This document shows, in pieces, positions 8,936-17,338 of a stretch of DNA of 64,000 nt. Position 1 is the stretch's first letter; every line of letters starts with the position of its first letter. This DNA is from Tissierellia bacterium (GTDB lineage Bacteria; Bacillota; Clostridia; Tissierellales; Peptoniphilaceae): the NCBI GenBank assembly GCA_030529425.1, contig JAUMWX010000003.1, forward strand, positions 124,001 through 188,000, in the 5' to 3' direction. The notes beneath the pieces are model-generated. The model was not told where the DNA came from. It made no database searches and saw nothing but the letters and a program-made list of their open reading frames with translations. The position numbers and the translations under genes were made by a program.

Positions 8936-9810
8936 ATACTTTTAATTAGTTTCTCCAAGTCTTCCTTATTAAAAGAATACTCTTTTCTGCAAAATTCACA
9001 AATTATATCCGCTTTTCCGTCTTCGTCAGCTATCTGCTGCAATTCATTTTTCCCCAAAGAAATAAGTCCTTCTTCAAATCTCTCTCTGCTGCAATTACAT
9101 TCGTACTTAACATCGATTTTAGACAAAACCTCAGGCTCAAATTCTGAAAAATATTTTTCAAGTATCTCTTCGGGTGTCAAATTATTGGAAATTAATTCGG
9201 AAATAGGCAAAAGCTCACCGACTTTTTTCTCCAATCCGGTAAGATCATCATCTGAAATATTTGGTAAAACTTGTACAAATAAACCTCCGGCAGCTTTGAT
9301 TGATAAATCAGTATCCACCAACACGCCCAAACTTATTATCGAAGGTGTTTGCTCGGAATAGAAAAAATAATTTGCAAAATCCTCCGCAATCTCTCCTGAA
9401 ATTATTTCTGAAATTCCGGTATAAGGCTCTTTAAGTCCATAATCTTTAATGATACCGATACTTCCTTCCGTTCCTACAAAACCTGCTACATCCAATTTAC
9501 CATTTGACTTTGCCGGCAAATCCGCTCTGGGATTTGAAGCGGTCACTCGTACATTCCCCGTATGATCGGCAACAGCTATTATTTTTCCTCCTACCCCGTT
9601 TCCATCCAATTTCAAGGTAAGTTTTAGGCTTTCCACTTTTTGGTCTATCCCCATGAATGATGCCATAGTTGCAAGCCTTCCCATCGCTGCTGACGCCGTT
9701 GCAGATGATTTATGCAAATCTCTTATTTTTTGAACCATATCGGTAGTACGTGCTACAAATATCCTAATAGATTTATTTTTATCAATTGCTCTAATTATAT
9801 AATCTTTCAT
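8932..9810 (-). CDS. hslO: Redox-regulated chaperone Hsp33
   Basis: Cytoplasmic holdase chaperone activated by oxidation. The 292-residue protein has the Hsp33 N-terminal fold followed by the C-terminal zinc switch, seen as CNC and CEFC separated by about 30 residues. All four zinc cysteines are present. It is the first gene of a three-gene operon overlapping the TRIC gene by four bases. The ribosome site is weak (AGGGTGATT), with the ATG seven bases downstream. Loss of zinc upon oxidation with hypochlorite or heat fits the other oxidative-repair genes of the window. Confidence 0.93.
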   Translation of the reverse strand: MKDYIIRAIDKNKSIRIFVARTTDMVQKIRDLHKSSATASAAMGRLATMASFMGIDQKVESLKLTLKLDGNGVGGKIIAVADHTGNVRVTASNPRADLPAKSNGKLDVAGFVGTEGSIGIIKDYGLKEPYTGISEIISGEIAEDFANYFFYSEQTPSIISLGVLVDTDLSIKAAGGLFVQVLPNISDDDLTGLEKKVGELLPISELISNNLTPEEILEKYFSEFEPEVLSKIDVKYECNCSRERFEEGLISLGKNELQQIADEDGKADIICEFCRKEYSFNKEDLEKLIKSI

Positions 9811-9841
9811 ATCTAATCACCCTATATGTATAAATATTTAA

Positions 9842-9860
9842 AGCCCCTATAAAAGGGGCT
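9842..9860 (-). terminator. Terminator of the cold-shock gene
   Basis: AGCCCC/GGGGCT stem with a seven-base loop between csp and hslO, followed on the minus strand by TTTAAATATTT. Confidence 0.8.
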
Positions 9861-9871
9861 ACTCCTAAAAA

Positions 9872-10078
9872 TTAGCTTAACTTTACTACATTAGAAGCTT
9901 GAGGGCCTTTTTCGCCTTCAGTGATTTCGAATTCAACTTCTTGACCTTCATTTAAAGTTCTGAATTCGCCTGTCTCTTCTAAAGCTGTAAAGTGTACAAA
10001 TACATCTTGTCCATCTTCAGTAGAAAGGAATCCATATCCTTTAGTTGCGTTGAACCATTTAACTGTTCCCTTAACCAT
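9872..10078 (-). CDS. cspA: Cold-shock protein
   Basis: A 68-residue single OB-fold nucleic-acid-binding protein. RNP1 (KGYGFLS) and RNP2 (VFVHF) are both present, as is the usual [16 protein letters not shown] start. It binds single-stranded RNA and destabilises secondary structure. The gene has its own promoter, a leader of about 50 bases that can fold on AAGTAT/ATACTT, and its own terminator, so it is monocistronic. Confidence 0.95.
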   Translation of the reverse strand: MVKGTVKWFNATKGYGFLSTEDGQDVFVHFTALEETGEFRTLNEGQEVEFEITEGEKGPQASNVVKLS

Positions 10079-10136
10079 TAATTTTCCTCCGTTTTATTAT
10101 AGCAAGTATGCTCATAGAGAAAATACTTACTATGTA

Positions 10137-10165
10137 ACTATAACACATAGAAATTCATCATTCAA
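10137..10165 (-). promoter_or_regulatory. csp promoter
   Basis: Minus-strand -35 TTGAAT (10160-10165), 17-base spacer, -10 TATAGT (10137-10142). The leader downstream contains an AAGTAT/ATACTT hairpin before the GGAGG ribosome site. Confidence 0.6.
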
Positions 10166-10206
10166 TACTTTTTCTAATTTTAGACTTATTTTTGAGTAAT
10201 TATTAA

Positions 10207-10235
10207 TTGACAAATTATTGTATAAGTTGTAATAT
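10207..10235 (+). promoter_or_regulatory. Uracil permease promoter
   Basis: TTGACA (10207-10212), 17-base spacer, TAATAT (10230-10235), about 30 bases before the start codon. The short leader leaves no room for a PyrR-type attenuator and none is seen. Confidence 0.65.
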
Positions 10236-10264
10236 GAAATGAAATAAATTTTTGGAGGTATTAT

Positions 10265-11533
10265 ATGTCAAAGAATCAAAAGAAAATTTATCAAGTAAAT
10301 GATAAAGTTCCTACAAAACTACTTTTACCATTGGCTTTACAACATACATTTGCTATGTTTGGAGCTTCTGTTTTGGTTCCAATTTTATTTGGAATTAATC
10401 CGGGAATTGTTTTATTGATGAATGGTATCGGTACTTTACTTTTTATTTTTATAACAGAACAAAAAGCACCTGCTTATTTAGGTTCAAGTTTCGCATTTTT
10501 AGCCCCTGGAGGTTATATTATCGGAAAAATGGGTTTTGAATATGCACAAGGTGCTTTTATTGTTGTCGGACTTTTAGGCTGCGTGCTTGCATATGTAATC
10601 TATAAATTCGGTACGGATTGGATCAACATTGTTCTTCCTCCCGCTGCAATGGGTGCCGTAGTCGCATTGATCGGATTTGAATTGGCTCGAAGCACGGTTA
10701 TCGGAGGAAATATAGGTGCGAATTTAATGACCGAAACCGTTAACGCTGCCGATTGGATTGTATTTCTGGTAACTATATTGACAGCTATATTCGGTTCGGT
10801 AATCTTTAAGGGATTCTTTTCGACTATTCCGATACTTATAGCAATAGTTGTAGGTTATATTGTATCAATGGCATTCAATATGATTGATTTTCAACCTTTG
10901 ATTGATGCCAAACTTTTTACATTACCTAATTTTCAAGTCCCGAAATTCAGATTGGATGCGGTAATAGCAATGTTGCCTGTTCTTTTGGTTATTACTTCCG
11001 AACATATCTCTCATCAAGTTGTAACTTCAAATATTGTAGGAAGAGATTTATTAAAAGATCCGGGACTACACAAATCCATTTTTGCTGACGATTTTTCAAC
11101 GGCATTATCAGGACTTGTCGGAGGAGTGCCTACTACAACATATGGTGAAAATATAGGTGTAATGGCTATTACCGGAGTATACTCGGTAAAAGTAATAGGA
11201 CTTGCTGCAATTATTTCAATTCTGATGGCATTTATAGGTCCCTTAGCAGCACTTATACTATCAATTCCCGGAAATGTAATAGGAGGTGTTACATTCCTTC
11301 TTTACGGTATGATCGGAGCATCGGGAATCAGACTTTTGGTTGATCAAAAAGTAGATTACAGTAAAAGTGAAAATTTGGTACTTACATCAGTTATTTTCAT
11401 TACAGGTCTAAGCGGACTTGAGGTATCATTTGGTTATGTGAAATTGTCAGGAATGGTTCTTGCTTCAGTTGTTGCGATAATACTTAGCCTTGCTCTATTC
11501 CTTATAAAAAAATTAGGACTAAACAATGATTAA
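10265..11533 (+). CDS. uraA: Uracil/xanthine-type permease (NCS2)
   Basis: Membrane transporter of 422 residues in the nucleobase-cation symporter 2 family, most like UraA/PyrP. Typical segments are LALQHTFAMFGASVLVP in the first helix, the AFLAPGGYI helix break and the SEHISHQVV-x-GRDL-x-DPGL segment, whose Glu contacts the base in UraA. A second signature, GGVPTTTYGENIGVMAITGVYS, follows. It is one of the few plus-strand genes, with a good promoter, TTTTTGGAGG ribosome site and terminator. No pyr genes are adjacent, so salvage rather than synthesis is its likely context. Confidence 0.9.
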   Translation: MSKNQKKIYQVNDKVPTKLLLPLALQHTFAMFGASVLVPILFGINPGIVLLMNGIGTLLFIFITEQKAPAYLGSSFAFLAPGGYIIGKMGFEYAQGAFIVVGLLGCVLAYVIYKFGTDWINIVLPPAAMGAVVALIGFELARSTVIGGNIGANLMTETVNAADWIVFLVTILTAIFGSVIFKGFFSTIPILIAIVVGYIVSMAFNMIDFQPLIDAKLFTLPNFQVPKFRLDAVIAMLPVLLVITSEHISHQVVTSNIVGRDLLKDPGLHKSIFADDFSTALSGLVGGVPTTTYGENIGVMAITGVYSVKVIGLAAIISILMAFIGPLAALILSIPGNVIGGVTFLLYGMIGASGIRLLVDQKVDYSKSENLVLTSVIFITGLSGLEVSFGYVKLSGMVLASVVAIILSLALFLIKKLGLNND

Positions 11534-11540
11534 TTATAAA

Positions 11541-11578
11541 AATACCCTCCTTACTGATTGTCCAGTAAAGAGGGTATT
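11541..11578. terminator. Bidirectional terminator after uraA
   Basis: AATACCCTC-CTTACTG pairs with CAGTAAAGAGGGTATT around a six-base loop, between the converging uraA and DUF4097 genes. Confidence 0.8.
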
Positions 11579-11612
11579 TACAATAAGTAATCCGAAATAT
11601 TTTTTACCTTGA

Positions 11613-12785
11613 TTACTTTAATTTTATATTGCTGACTGAAGCTTCCAAGTAGAAAGTGTAGTTTTGACTCGATTCTATATATTTTGGTGCCGTACTAATA
11701 TTACATAGACTTAAAGTCTTATAAATAAAAATCTTATCCCTGTTAAATTTAAAATCTATTGACGAGGCATTTGCCTCCAAATCTATATTTTTTCCATAAT
11801 CCAAATTTCCGGAAACAGTTGAAGCGTTAATCTCAAAATCTCCTTTTTCAAGAAACACATTTTCAAGTTCAAATTCCGAAGCATTTATTTCTGCAAAGAA
11901 ATTTGTAAAATCCAAATTATATATTCTTACAGTGGAAGCATTTACTTCAAAATTAATATTCAAACTTTCAGGCAAAAATATTTCTATTGATTTCTGAATT
12001 TTTGATCCTATTCCACCACCATTCAAGACTATATCAAGTTTATTAAGATTTTTACTGATTTTAATATTTTTACTTTGCTCTAAATTATACTTAATAATTA
12101 CTTCATCGTGGTCTGACTTTTTAAACTTGACATTGAAATTGTTTACTTCTATGTTTACATCGTCAATTGACTGAAACTTCAATTGTTCAAATTCTTCATT
12201 AGAGTTAGTTTTATTGTAATTCTTGTAATAATTTTTATAGTAAGTTTGATATTCATTAAATTTATAATTCATTTTTTCCTTCTTTCTTGAAAATTTTCTG
12301 TATATTTTTTTGATTATTCTACTTACAATTTTTATTACTATAAAAAATGCCACTATATACAAAAATATTTTAAAGTAAAAAAATGGCAATATCAGTGTTA
12401 CAAAAGGTATCAGTAATGCTGATATCACAGCGATAACGGCAAAAGCAACCGCCCCGACAATAAGTAAAACCAATAAGGGTATCAACACAGGAAGACTGAA
12501 AATTGATAGAAAAATAAGACTTATATCCTTAAAAAATCCTCTCTTTTTCTCTCTACTATCCCATTTTGTGTCATTATCGGAATTAACTGATTCGCCATAA
12601 TCTTGAGACAGAATTTCAAATGCAATTTTTTCAGGATTTCCAAAATGTTCCGGAACTTCATCATCATTTGAAATATTGGCATCATCAAACATTTCCGAAT
12701 AAAATTCTACTATATTGTCTCTTTCGCTTGCCGGTATATCTTTCAAATAATTTTTTAATTTCCTCAAAAAAGTATTTCTAGTCAT
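11613..12785 (-). CDS. DUF1700 (HAAS) / DUF4097 membrane protein
   Basis: 390-residue protein with three parts. Residues 1-80 are a DUF1700/HAAS-type helical domain (FLRKLKNYLKDIPASERDN). Residues about 95-165 are two or three hydrophobic segments, followed by a lysine-rich stretch. Residues about 205-390 are a repetitive beta-rich DUF4097-type domain. This architecture usually travels with PadR regulators, where the HAAS domain is thought to link membrane state to the regulator. The ATG at 12785 stands behind GGGGGG and overlaps the PadR stop by eight bases. A TTG further upstream is less likely. The function is not known. Confidence 0.75.
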   Translation of the reverse strand: MTRNTFLRKLKNYLKDIPASERDNIVEFYSEMFDDANISNDDEVPEHFGNPEKIAFEILSQDYGESVNSDNDTKWDSREKKRGFFKDISLIFLSIFSLPVLIPLLVLLIVGAVAFAVIAVISALLIPFVTLILPFFYFKIFLYIVAFFIVIKIVSRIIKKIYRKFSRKKEKMNYKFNEYQTYYKNYYKNYNKTNSNEEFEQLKFQSIDDVNIEVNNFNVKFKKSDHDEVIIKYNLEQSKNIKISKNLNKLDIVLNGGGIGSKIQKSIEIFLPESLNINFEVNASTVRIYNLDFTNFFAEINASEFELENVFLEKGDFEINASTVSGNLDYGKNIDLEANASSIDFKFNRDKIFIYKTLSLCNISTAPKYIESSQNYTFYLEASVSNIKLK

Positions 12786-13089
12786 TTTGTCCCCCCACAA
12801 TTTTGTTTACTTGTTTGATATAAGATTCCCATTTCTCTCTATAGTATAAAAGCATTTTTTTTCCTTCTTTCGTTATTTTATAATATCTCCTGTTTCGTCC
12901 GTCAAAAGATATATCATAAGTTTCCAAATATCCGCTTTTTAATAATCTTCTTAAAACGGGATACAAAGTTGATTCCGATATATCTATTGATGTCATAAGT
13001 TTTTGAGTTATTTCATATCCATAAGTGTCTTTTTCTCCAACAATTGAGAGAACACAAAAGTCTAAAATTTGACCTTGAATTGAAAACAT
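12778..13089 (-). CDS. PadR-family transcriptional regulator
   Basis: 103-residue winged-helix regulator. It shows the PadR pattern ILDFCVLSIVGEKDTYGYEI, SESTLYPVLRRLLKSGYL and RRYYKITKEGKKML. The start at 13089 has a GGAGG site; an upstream in-frame extension runs through the promoter and is rejected. It is co-transcribed and overlaps with the DUF1700/DUF4097 gene. Its own promoter is covered by a perfect inverted repeat, so it very likely represses itself and the downstream gene. The inducing signal is unknown. Confidence 0.88.
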   Translation of the reverse strand: MFSIQGQILDFCVLSIVGEKDTYGYEITQKLMTSIDISESTLYPVLRRLLKSGYLETYDISFDGRNRRYYKITKEGKKMLLYYREKWESYIKQVNKIVGGQND

Positions 13090-13108
13090 ATCTCCTCCTA
13101 TTCTTTTT

Positions 13109-13142
13109 ACAATATTATACGATGTATAATATTGTATGTCAA
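13109..13142 (-). promoter_or_regulatory. PadR promoter with perfect 12-3-12 operator
   Basis: Minus-strand TTGACA (13137-13142), 17-base spacer, TATAAT (13114-13119): a consensus promoter. The inverted repeat ACAATATTATAC-GAT-GTATAATATTGT (13109-13135) spans the -10 element and the spacer. This is where an autorepressing PadR dimer would bind. Confidence 0.75.
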
Positions 13143-13154
13143 TACAAAGATGCA

Positions 13155-13189
13155 AAAAACGGAAACATTCTTTTAGTGTTTCCGTTTTT
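13155..13189 (-). terminator. Terminator of the EndoS-like gene
   Basis: A 13-bp perfect stem (AAAAACGGAAACA / TGTTTCCGTTTTT), A-flanked and T-flanked so usable in both directions. It sits between the EndoS-like gene and the PadR promoter. Confidence 0.85.
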
Positions 13190-13237
13190 AATCTCATATT
13201 TTAAACAGTAGTAATTATGGAATTTTTTGAAATAAAG

Positions 13238-16200
13238 TTATCTTTTAATTACCTTTATAAGCTCGCCGTTTTTATTAAAATAGTAAGTTTTACCTGATGA
13301 TTTCCATTCACCGGTTACCATTTTACCGCTATTGTAAAACAGATATGTCTTATTGTTCAATTTTAACCAACCAATATGCATTGAGCCGTCTTGATTAAAG
13401 TAATATCTTTTGCCTGCTATTGTTCTCCAGCCTATAACCATTTTACCCGAATTTTTGAATACATATGTCTTTCCATCCTTTGTCAACCAGCCTTTATGCA
13501 TTACTCCTTCTTCGTTAAAGTAATATCTGTTACCCGCTATTGTTCTCCATCCAACAACCATTTTACCCGAGTTTTTAAATACATATGTCTTTCCTTCTTT
13601 TGTTAGCCAACCTATATGCATTACTCCTTCTTCATTAAAGTAATACTTATCTTCGTCTAAAGTTAACCAACCTGTCGCAAAACTTCCGTCTTCTTTTATA
13701 TATTTTTGCTTTCCGTCAATATTTACAAAACCTTGTATTTTCTTTAAACCTTCAACAGCCTCTTTCAATTCCTGAATCATTTTTTCTATTTCTTTAGAAT
13801 TTGCATATTCCGAATCATTAAGCATTTCCGCTTTTGCTATTGTATCTTCCAATATTTTCTTGGATTCTTCAGTTATATTTGAAAGATCGGCTCTTTTGGC
13901 TTTTTCTATTTCTTTAACCAATTCACTTTTATCAGGCTTATTTTCAACTTCAACTAATGCCATTATTGCTTGTCTTAGTCTGTCTCTGGCATTATCAATA
14001 TCCGATTGAACCAAATTTTCTTTTTCAAATATTCCCTCAACTTCCGCCAAAACTTTATATAGTTCGAATACGGATTCTTCAGTATATTTAGATTTGTCTA
14101 TCGAGGTTACTTCATTGATTACTTTCATCAACTCGGAACTGTCCAACTTTATTCCGAAAATTTCAATCTCCGGAATAGTAGGGAATCCATAAGATGTATT
14201 TCCTCCGGTAACGGTATTAAATTTAAATCTCCAATATCTTGCTTTTATATTTGACAAATCTGATGAATATATTGACTCTGTTCCACCTTCGAATGAATTA
14301 GCTGCAGTCCATTCCTGATTGTTAAGGAATTCAACAATTTTTCTTTTATCCTTTGAAATGCCTGACGGAATTTTGACATCCAAGTCAGCTATATATTCCA
14401 ATGAACCACTTTCAATATCAGTGGATTTATTTCCTCCGTTGATATGAGAGTTTTGATACAATTTCCAGTAAGTTGCGGTAGTTGAAGGATCCAATTCAAT
14501 AGCAAACCATCCCGGTGCATTCCATGTACTGAAAGAATTTTGGTTTGCAACTGAATGTATAACTCCGTCAAATGCTTTCTTAATAACATTTTCATGGTCT
14601 AAACCGAAGAAATTTTTAATATCTTCACTTATCTTTGTAAGTTTTATACTTCCTTCGCCATAAACTATCTTCAATGTGTGTACCAAATTCTTCTCAATAT
14701 CCCTATATTCAACCGTATAAGTTTGGTTTACATCATTTTCGTTCGGTTTAAGTATAAAGTTTTCCACTTCAACTTCTTCAAACTTATTGTTTAAAACTTT
14801 AATTTCATATTCAGAATATCTGATATTTTGTATGAAATCTTTATAAGTTAGATTTTCATCCACAAATCTCATATTCTCAATTGAGTAATTTTTGAATTCT
14901 TCAAATTTGCTCTCATCTGATATAAAATAATCTCCGGCAGTTACAACTCCATTCAAGATATCTTTAAGATTTACACTCTCATTTGAATTAAATCTCAGAA
15001 AACTTGGTGAATATGATTTCGGATAGTACGCCTGTGGTCTTTGATTCTTTATATTAAATGAACTCTCTGTTATTTCTGTCGAATTGTTTTTTAATGCTTT
15101 CAAAAAATTGTCAACTATTATTCTATTTTGAGTTCCCGGAGATAAATCAAGCATATTATCAGATATGTTTATCGATTTTAGGGATCTGAAATTTTCAGAA
15201 TCGGTTATGCTTAATTGTTCAAGATTCATTCCGCTCAAATCAAGTGATGTCAATCCACTCAAACCTGTCAACTCCAATTTAATCGGAGCCTTTGATTCAG
15301 GCGCTTTTGATTCATTGATGAAACTTTCAGGCAAGTCTGAAGAACTCAAACTTTCTAATTTTTCTAATCCCTTAAGTGTAATTTTCTTTACATTTGTTAA
15401 AGACTTTAAACCTGTTAAATCCTTTATTTCAGGATTGTCTAAAACCAACTCTTTATTAAATAAAGCAAGGTCTCCTGAGAATTTACTCACTTTTAATCTG
15501 ATTTCATTTAAAAGTGCCGCATCAGGGAAATCAGACTCATCTATTTGTCTATACAGCCCACTTTCAGTCATAATATTTTTTAGAATTTTTGAATCATTAA
15601 ATTCTGTAGTCAATTTATAATCAGATGGTGATTTTATAGCTCCGTTACTTCTAATAAAATCAGCCGTTTGTTTTTTAGTAGGGTGATAAACTCCATCACG
15701 CTCTACAGCATATCCGAATATACCTCCCTTCAACTCTGTTGAAGGTTGCCATTTCGCATATCTTCCGGCTCTTGACTCTCTTATAGTTCCATTTGGGATA
15801 AGTTGATTTAATTCATCATATGCACCTTCGGATGATGGGACATCATACCAGCGTCCGCCATCTTTAGTTCCGTTTTCTTCATAAAATGAAAAGCCGTACA
15901 TCAACTTTTTAAGCGGAATGTATTTTGAGAACTCTTGAGCTCTGTCTTCTATAGAATCCTCTCTTTTTTGACTTTCAAAATCATAAACTCCGACTTCTCC
16001 GGTTATGCCGTATACTTGAAGCAATACCAAGTCAAAGTTTTGATAATTTTGTTGAAATACAGGTTGATCTGTTCCTAATGTCGTGTCATATATAAATAAA
16101 ATATTCTCATGCTTTCCGTTAGGTCCAATCAGCTTACCTAATTCTTTGAATACTCCATGTATTCTTTCTCTTTGTTCTTCAGTAATAAATCTTAAATGAT

Positions 16201-16750
16201 AATTGTGATTTTCTACATCTATATCTAAACCGTTAAGCCCAAAGTCCAATACATAGGTTTGAACAATATCTTCCGCAAGTTTTTTATATCCTTCTTCATC
16301 GTTCGTATAAATGTCAAGTTTATTTTTTGCAATTCCGTTAGCACCGTATAAAAATTCGGTACCGATTGTTCTGATTACATATGTACCTTGTTCTTGTAAT
16401 TTTTTCGCATACTCGGTTTTAAGTTTGTCATAATATGGACTGTCTTCCGCTTGCCAATCATCAAATACAAATACCAAATCCACTTCTGAAGGTATTTTGT
16501 CCATTTCTATCTTTCCTTCATTAGACTGCCCTTCAATGCCTATGGATGTAACATCATGCCATGTTCTGTAATATCCCCCATACAAAGGTAGTTTTTCTTC
16601 CAACATAGGTCTAAGTCCCGGTGCCTTAGATACCGATTCTTCTTCTTGATTTTCAGCTTTAGCTACTGATTGATTTACGATTGGAAAAAATCCGATTATC
16701 ATCGTAACAAGTAATAAAAAGCTTAAAAATCTGCTAATACTTTTTTTCAT
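13238..16750 (-). CDS. EndoS-like GH18 endo-beta-N-acetylglucosaminidase with cell-wall-binding repeats
   Basis: Secreted 1170-residue enzyme resembling streptococcal EndoS, which cuts the chitobiose core of the IgG Fc N-glycan. In order: signal peptide (1-32); GH18 barrel (about 55-375) with catalytic Asp178 and Glu180 in GLDIDVE, plus GYYRTWHD, LLQVYG and GFSFYEEN as in EndoS; leucine-rich repeats (about 405-545); a hybrid Ig-like region (about 575-705); a galactose-binding/CBM-like domain (about 725-868); two three-helix FIVAR-like bundles (about 870-1004); and eight choline-binding-type repeats (1005-1170). The first five domains follow EndoS in order and with recognisable local sequence; the terminal repeats do not belong to EndoS and should tether the enzyme to the wall. 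The start at 16750 follows GGAGGC. A cre site overlaps its promoter. Specificity for IgG is inference; activity on other N-glycans is equally possible. Confidence 0.88.
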   Translation of the reverse strand: MKKSISRFLSFLLLVTMIIGFFPIVNQSVAKAENQEEESVSKAPGLRPMLEEKLPLYGGYYRTWHDVTSIGIEGQSNEGKIEMDKIPSEVDLVFVFDDWQAEDSPYYDKLKTEYAKKLQEQGTYVIRTIGTEFLYGANGIAKNKLDIYTNDEEGYKKLAEDIVQTYVLDFGLNGLDIDVENHNYHLRFITEEQRERIHGVFKELGKLIGPNGKHENILFIYDTTLGTDQPVFQQNYQNFDLVLLQVYGITGEVGVYDFESQKREDSIEDRAQEFSKYIPLKKLMYGFSFYEENGTKDGGRWYDVPSSEGAYDELNQLIPNGTIRESRAGRYAKWQPSTELKGGIFGYAVERDGVYHPTKKQTADFIRSNGAIKSPSDYKLTTEFNDSKILKNIMTESGLYRQIDESDFPDAALLNEIRLKVSKFSGDLALFNKELVLDNPEIKDLTGLKSLTNVKKITLKGLEKLESLSSSDLPESFINESKAPESKAPIKLELTGLSGLTSLDLSGMNLEQLSITDSENFRSLKSINISDNMLDLSPGTQNRIIVDNFLKALKNNSTEITESSFNIKNQRPQAYYPKSYSPSFLRFNSNESVNLKDILNGVVTAGDYFISDESKFEEFKNYSIENMRFVDENLTYKDFIQNIRYSEYEIKVLNNKFEEVEVENFILKPNENDVNQTYTVEYRDIEKNLVHTLKIVYGEGSIKLTKISEDIKNFFGLDHENVIKKAFDGVIHSVANQNSFSTWNAPGWFAIELDPSTTATYWKLYQNSHINGGNKSTDIESGSLEYIADLDVKIPSGISKDKRKIVEFLNNQEWTAANSFEGGTESIYSSDLSNIKARYWRFKFNTVTGGNTSYGFPTIPEIEIFGIKLDSSELMKVINEVTSIDKSKYTEESVFELYKVLAEVEGIFEKENLVQSDIDNARDRLRQAIMALVEVENKPDKSELVKEIEKAKRADLSNITEESKKILEDTIAKAEMLNDSEYANSKEIEKMIQELKEAVEGLKKIQGFVNIDGKQKYIKEDGSFATGWLTLDEDKYYFNEEGVMHIGWLTKEGKTYVFKNSGKMVVGWRTIAGNRYYFNEEGVMHKGWLTKDGKTYVFKNSGKMVIGWRTIAGKRYYFNQDGSMHIGWLKLNNKTYLFYNSGKMVTGEWKSSGKTYYFNKNGELIKVIKR
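13241..13738 (-). repeat. DNA encoding eight tandem 20-residue cell-wall-binding repeats
   Basis: The C-terminal 166 codons of the EndoS-like gene form repeats of about 20 residues ending in GW and containing YYF or YVF. Two alternating types (KTYVFKNSGKMV-x-GW and RYYFNEEGVMH-x-GW) make a roughly 120-base higher-order unit of high DNA similarity. This can recombine and change the repeat number. Confidence 0.85.
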
Positions 16751-16780
16751 ACTGCCTCCTAACAAGTTATTTACATAGTA

Positions 16781-16817
16781 ATTCTATATGGTGTAGGACT
16801 TTTAGTAAACGCTTTCA
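16781..16817 (-). promoter_or_regulatory. cre site overlapping the promoter of the EndoS-like gene
   Basis: On the minus strand TGAAAGCGTTTACT (16804-16817) agrees at every position with the cre consensus TGWAARCGYTWWCW. Its last six bases, TTTACT (16804-16809), serve as the -35 element, with a 17-base spacer and -10 TAGAAT (16781-16786). CcpA bound here would block the promoter when preferred sugars are present. Confidence 0.75.
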
Positions 16818-16910
16818 AACATTTAGATTTAGTTTTCTAATTTTTTTATTTATATATATCTTTTATGAAATGAATTTCCTATTAAAGGCTGATAATGTAC
16901 TAAACAAAAA

Positions 16911-16944
16911 AATCTCTTCTTTAACATTTAGTAAAGAAGAGATT
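16911..16944 (-). terminator. Terminator of the SDR-ridA operon
   Basis: A 13-bp perfect stem (AATCTCTTCTTTA / TAAAGAAGAGATT) with an eight-base loop, followed on the minus strand by TTTTTGTTTA. Confidence 0.85.
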
Positions 16945-16956
16945 CGGAACTTGCAA

Positions 16957-17328
16957 TTATAAAGCTGCAACAGCTTCTATTTCAATTTTTGCATCCTTTG
17001 GTAACCTTGATACCTCAACCAATGCTCTTGCGGGTTTATGTTCTTTGAAAAATGCTTCGTAAACTTCATTTATATCCGAAAAATCATCAATATCGGTTAC
17101 ATAAACATTGACTTTTGCAATTTTTTCAAGTGAGCTTCCCGCTGCTTCAACTATATTGAGTAAATTTTCAAGACATCTTTTTGTCGCAAGTTTTATGTCA
17201 TTCTCAAGTTCGAATGCCTCAGGATTTAAAGGTATTTGCCCTGAAATATACACCGTATTATTTATTACTGTAGCTTGACTATATGGCCCAATGGCCTTAG
17301 GTGATTTTTCTGTGTGAATGTATTTCAT
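16957..17328 (-). CDS. ridA: RidA family reactive imine deaminase
   Basis: 123-residue trimeric RidA/YjgF/TdcF-type protein that hydrolyses enamine/imine intermediates released by PLP enzymes. Conserved segments are SPKAIGPYSQATV, YISGQIPL, the NVYVTDIDDF strand, and the arginine in KPARALVEVSRLPKDAKIEIEAVA that binds the substrate carboxylate. The ATG at 17328 is preceded by GGAGGGA; the upstream extension would overlap the SDR gene. It lies ten bases after the SDR gene and ends the operon. Confidence 0.92.
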   Translation of the reverse strand: MKYIHTEKSPKAIGPYSQATVINNTVYISGQIPLNPEAFELENDIKLATKRCLENLLNIVEAAGSSLEKIAKVNVYVTDIDDFSDINEVYEAFFKEHKPARALVEVSRLPKDAKIEIEAVAAL

Positions 17329-17338
17329 ATTCCCTCCT

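Noticed and set aside
13391..13606. Regular spaced repeats with an open frame on the plus strand
   Set aside because: They are the antisense image of the cell-wall-binding repeats of the EndoS-like gene; repeat and spacer do not behave like a CRISPR array, and there are no cas genes.
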